Assembly: GCA_028284565.1 (NCBI GenBank)
Contig: JANQRM010000569.1
Location: forward strand, 1 to 15,550
Source of the DNA: Anaerolineae bacterium
Lineage (GTDB): Bacteria > Chloroflexota > Anaerolineae > Aggregatilineales > Phototrophicaceae
Reading direction: 5' to 3'
DNA length: 15,550 bases
Both the position numbers and the translations under genes were made by a program. The notes beneath the pieces are model-generated. The model ran no database searches. It was not told the origin of the DNA and saw nothing but the letters and a program-made list of their open reading frames with translations. Shown piece by piece: positions 13,805 through 15,550 of the stretch. Numbering within the stretch: the stretch's first letter is position 1; each line of letters opens with the position of its first letter.

Positions 13805-14821
13805 ATGACTCGGCGTCCAACCATTATTGATGTCGCCCAACTTGCTGGTGTTTCTAAGGCAACGGTGGCGCGCGTCGTCAACGGCAATGAGGAGATTGTC
13901 CGTGAAGCGACGCGACAACGTGTGCTGGAAGCAATTGAGCAATTGGGGTATGTACGAAATGCGGTGGCTGTCGGTTTACGCAGTGATCGCACCATGATGG
14001 TTGCACTGTGCATTCCCGATATTACAAACCCGTTTTGGCCCGAAGTGGCGCGCGGGGTGCAAGATACAATTGAGAAGGAAGCCTACACGGTGGTGACGGT
14101 TAATAGCGATTGGCAGGCTGGACGTGAGCAAACCTTCCTGAAGATGGTGCGACAAAATCGCTTTGATGGATTCATAATTAACCCCACAAAAGTCACCAGC
14201 CAAGATTTACAGGCATTGGGTATTCCGGTGGTAATTATTGGCAGTGGCAGTCATTATCCTGAGTTTGATGCGGTGGGAAGTGATAGTGAAACAGGGATGA
14301 TGGCGGCGTTGAATCATCTATATGAGTTAGGACATCGGCGGATTGCCTTGATTAAGGGTTTGTCTGCCCGATTGAAAACTGCCTCTCGTGAGCAGTTATT
14401 TGTGACCTTTCATGCGCATAATCATATCCCGCTAGATAAAAACCTGATTATCGACAGTCCATTTTCGAGTCAAGGTGGGTATGAGGCTATGCTCCATCTG
14501 TTGCAGATGGACAATCCCCCGACCGCGGTGTTTGCGGCGAATGATATTCTGGCAATTGGTGCGCTGAAGGCGGCGCAACATCAGCGAGTACAGGTTCCCG
14601 ATGATATTGCGATTGTGGGGATGGACGACATTGATGCAACGGAAATGACCTCACCTCCGATGACAACAGTGGTAAAACCCAAATATGAAATTGGCGTTCG
14701 GGCAGCACACTTATTATTGCAACGTTTGTCGAATGATGATCCGTTTGAACCACAACAGATTTTACTGAATTGTCAGCTCGCAGTACGAGGTTCAACGGTG
14801 CGTAGTGAGCTTATTCATTAG
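13805..14821 (+). CDS. LacI family transcriptional regulator
   Basis: The 338-residue protein begins TRRPTIIDVAQLAGVSKATVARVVNG, the LacI helix-turn-helix, with hinge region NAVAVGLRSDRT at about 51-62 containing the leucine that intercalates in operator DNA. Residues from about 62 on form the two-lobe sugar-binding-like domain: MVALCIPDITNPFWPEVARGVQD, DGFIINPTKV, HRRIALIKG, PPTAVFAANDILAIGAL and IAIVGMDDIDATEMTSPPMTTV. In the recognition helix the common TVSRV reads TVARV. The effector cannot be predicted; relatives bind sugars or nucleosides. Palindromic sites before and after the gene indicate autoregulation and control of the following glycohydrolase gene. ATG 13805 lies about 33 bases after the predicted transcript start, with no strong ribosome site, which implies low expression, as expected for a repressor. 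It is separated from the catabolic operon by its own promoter. Confidence 0.95.
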   Translation: MTRRPTIIDVAQLAGVSKATVARVVNGNEEIVREATRQRVLEAIEQLGYVRNAVAVGLRSDRTMMVALCIPDITNPFWPEVARGVQDTIEKEAYTVVTVNSDWQAGREQTFLKMVRQNRFDGFIINPTKVTSQDLQALGIPVVIIGSGSHYPEFDAVGSDSETGMMAALNHLYELGHRRIALIKGLSARLKTASREQLFVTFHAHNHIPLDKNLIIDSPFSSQGGYEAMLHLLQMDNPPTAVFAANDILAIGALKAAQHQRVQVPDDIAIVGMDDIDATEMTSPPMTTVVKPKYEIGVRAAHLLLQRLSNDDPFEPQQILLNCQLAVRGSTVRSELIH

Positions 14822-14845
14822 CCAAATGACTTTTATTTATCAGAA

Positions 14846-14861
14846 ATGAGAACGTTCTCAT
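14846..14861. promoter_or_regulatory. LacI-type operator O2 overlapping the glycohydrolase start codon
   Basis: ATGAGAACGTTCTCAT is a 16-bp perfect palindrome; together with the A before it, 17 bases are identical to O1. It lies 24 bases after the repressor stop and covers the first two bases of ATG 14860. Binding here would block initiation or early elongation of transcription into the next gene. GAGA in the left half, about nine bases before the ATG, could double as a weak ribosome site. Confidence 0.85.
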
Positions 14862-15550
14862 GATTGATGTAAGTGACCAAGCAATTTCATTGACGCAACG
14901 GGCGACAGGCTGTTTATTGGGCTTGGCAGTGGGGGATGCGTTTGGGGACATCGGACGGAGTGACCCATATCGGCAACGCTATGGCATTGTCACAAATCTG
15001 TATGAGGGTGCGAAAAGCACAGATGATACCGAGTTTGCAGTGTTGACAGGGCAGATGCTGTTGGATTGTGGTGGGGAATTGACTTCGGAGCAGGTGGTCG
15101 CTGGCTGGCGCAAATACATCATCGACGAGGGTGGGGTGTTTAATCGTGGAGGTAAGCCTCAGTATGGTGCGGTGGCAAATCTGGAGCGCGGTGTTTTACC
15201 TCCGTATACGGGATTAGATAATGTGCAGAACAATGATGATGGGGCGGCAATGCGGGTTGCGCCGATTGGAATTCTGTGCGCGGGAGATGTGGAACGTGCG
15301 AAACAACTGGCGCAGATTGATGCTGAGATTAGTCATGCACAGGATGGTATCTGGGGGGCGCAGGCGGTGGCAGCAAGTGTGGCGGTGGCGATGGTCGGTG
15401 CAGATGTGAATGACATCATCAAAGCTGGATTGTCGTGTATCCCGAACGACAGCTGGCTGGGTCGGACAATGGCGCAGGCGATGGCGATTTGTGATGCGAG
15501 TGCAGATATTCTGGAGGCATGGGAAGCCTTACATACGGACTTGTGGACTC
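14860..15550 (+). CDS. ADP-ribosylglycohydrolase family protein, N-terminal part
   Basis: The frame is open for 230 codons to the window edge. It contains GCLLGLAVGDAFGD at residues 17-30 and STDDTEFAVL at 53-62; the Thr-Asp-Asp (T54, D55, D56) is a metal-binding motif of ADP-ribosylhydrolases of the DraG/ARH type. Then follow GGVFNRGGKPQYGAVANLERG, the conserved DGAAMRVAPIGIL around 128-140, and ISHAQDGIWGAQAVAAS. The second metal motif near the C-terminus is outside the window. The family removes ADP-ribose from proteins or nucleic acids or hydrolyses small ADP-ribosyl compounds, and genes of this type also occur in nucleoside or sugar catabolic loci. Control by a LacI-type repressor suggests a catabolic rather than a protein-modification role. 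The start is ATG 14860; there is no other near in-frame ATG, though TTG 14890 is possible. Confidence 0.88.
   Translation, partial: MIDVSDQAISLTQRATGCLLGLAVGDAFGDIGRSDPYRQRYGIVTNLYEGAKSTDDTEFAVLTGQMLLDCGGELTSEQVVAGWRKYIIDEGGVFNRGGKPQYGAVANLERGVLPPYTGLDNVQNNDDGAAMRVAPIGILCAGDVERAKQLAQIDAEISHAQDGIWGAQAVAASVAVAMVGADVNDIIKAGLSCIPNDSWLGRTMAQAMAICDASADILEAWEALHTDLWT

Noticed and set aside
15221..15409. Small + strand frame of 62 codons in the glycohydrolase region
   Set aside because: It is out of frame within the ADP-ribosylglycohydrolase coding sequence, whose motifs continue through it.
1..15550. tRNA, rRNA, CRISPR array, insertion sequence or phage genes
   Set aside because: No cloverleaf, regularly spaced repeat, transposase or integrase motif was seen by eye on either strand.

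Overview
The window is a bacterial chromosomal segment with all 17 recognisable genes on the + strand. The family mix suggests a Chloroflexota (Anaerolineae-like) bacterium, but this is a low-confidence inference: there is no rRNA or other marker. Points in favour are the Liv-type importer beside flavoprotein, CoA-transferase and HMG-CoA-lyase-like genes, and the lyase plus class III CoA-transferase pairing, which recalls the R-citramalyl-CoA enzymes of Chloroflexus.

Positions 2-13495 look like one long catabolic operon of 14 genes, beginning before the window. Gaps are short or replaced by ATGA/TAATG overlaps. In order: the C-terminus of a fumarate-reductase-type flavoprotein; an MmgE/PrpD protein; a complete branched-chain-amino-acid-type ABC importer (binding protein, two permeases, two ATPases); a flavin-reductase-like FMN protein; an old-yellow-enzyme/trimethylamine-dehydrogenase-type iron-sulfur flavoprotein; a SnoaL/NTF2-like protein; an HMG-CoA-lyase-family lyase; LeuC-like and LeuD-like hydro-lyase subunits; and a class III CoA-transferase. 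A reasonable reading is import of a small organic or amino acid, redox processing, hydration of an unsaturated dicarboxylate by the LeuCD-like enzyme, activation by the CoA-transferase, and cleavage by the lyase into a 2-oxoacid and an acyl-CoA. The substrate cannot be named from sequence. A hairpin between the binding-protein and permease genes may lower expression of the membrane genes.

Positions 13496-13804 hold no intact gene. They carry a 16-bp perfect palindrome just after the operon, the decayed 3' end of an M20-family (N-carbamoyl amino acid hydrolase/allantoate amidohydrolase type) metallohydrolase, and a promoter with an overlapping 18-bp palindromic operator.

Positions 13805-15550 hold a separate unit: a LacI-family repressor and the start of an ADP-ribosylglycohydrolase-family gene that runs off the window. 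The same operator (17 bases identical) lies at the repressor's transcription start and across the start codon of the glycohydrolase gene. This supports autoregulation plus control of the downstream unit.
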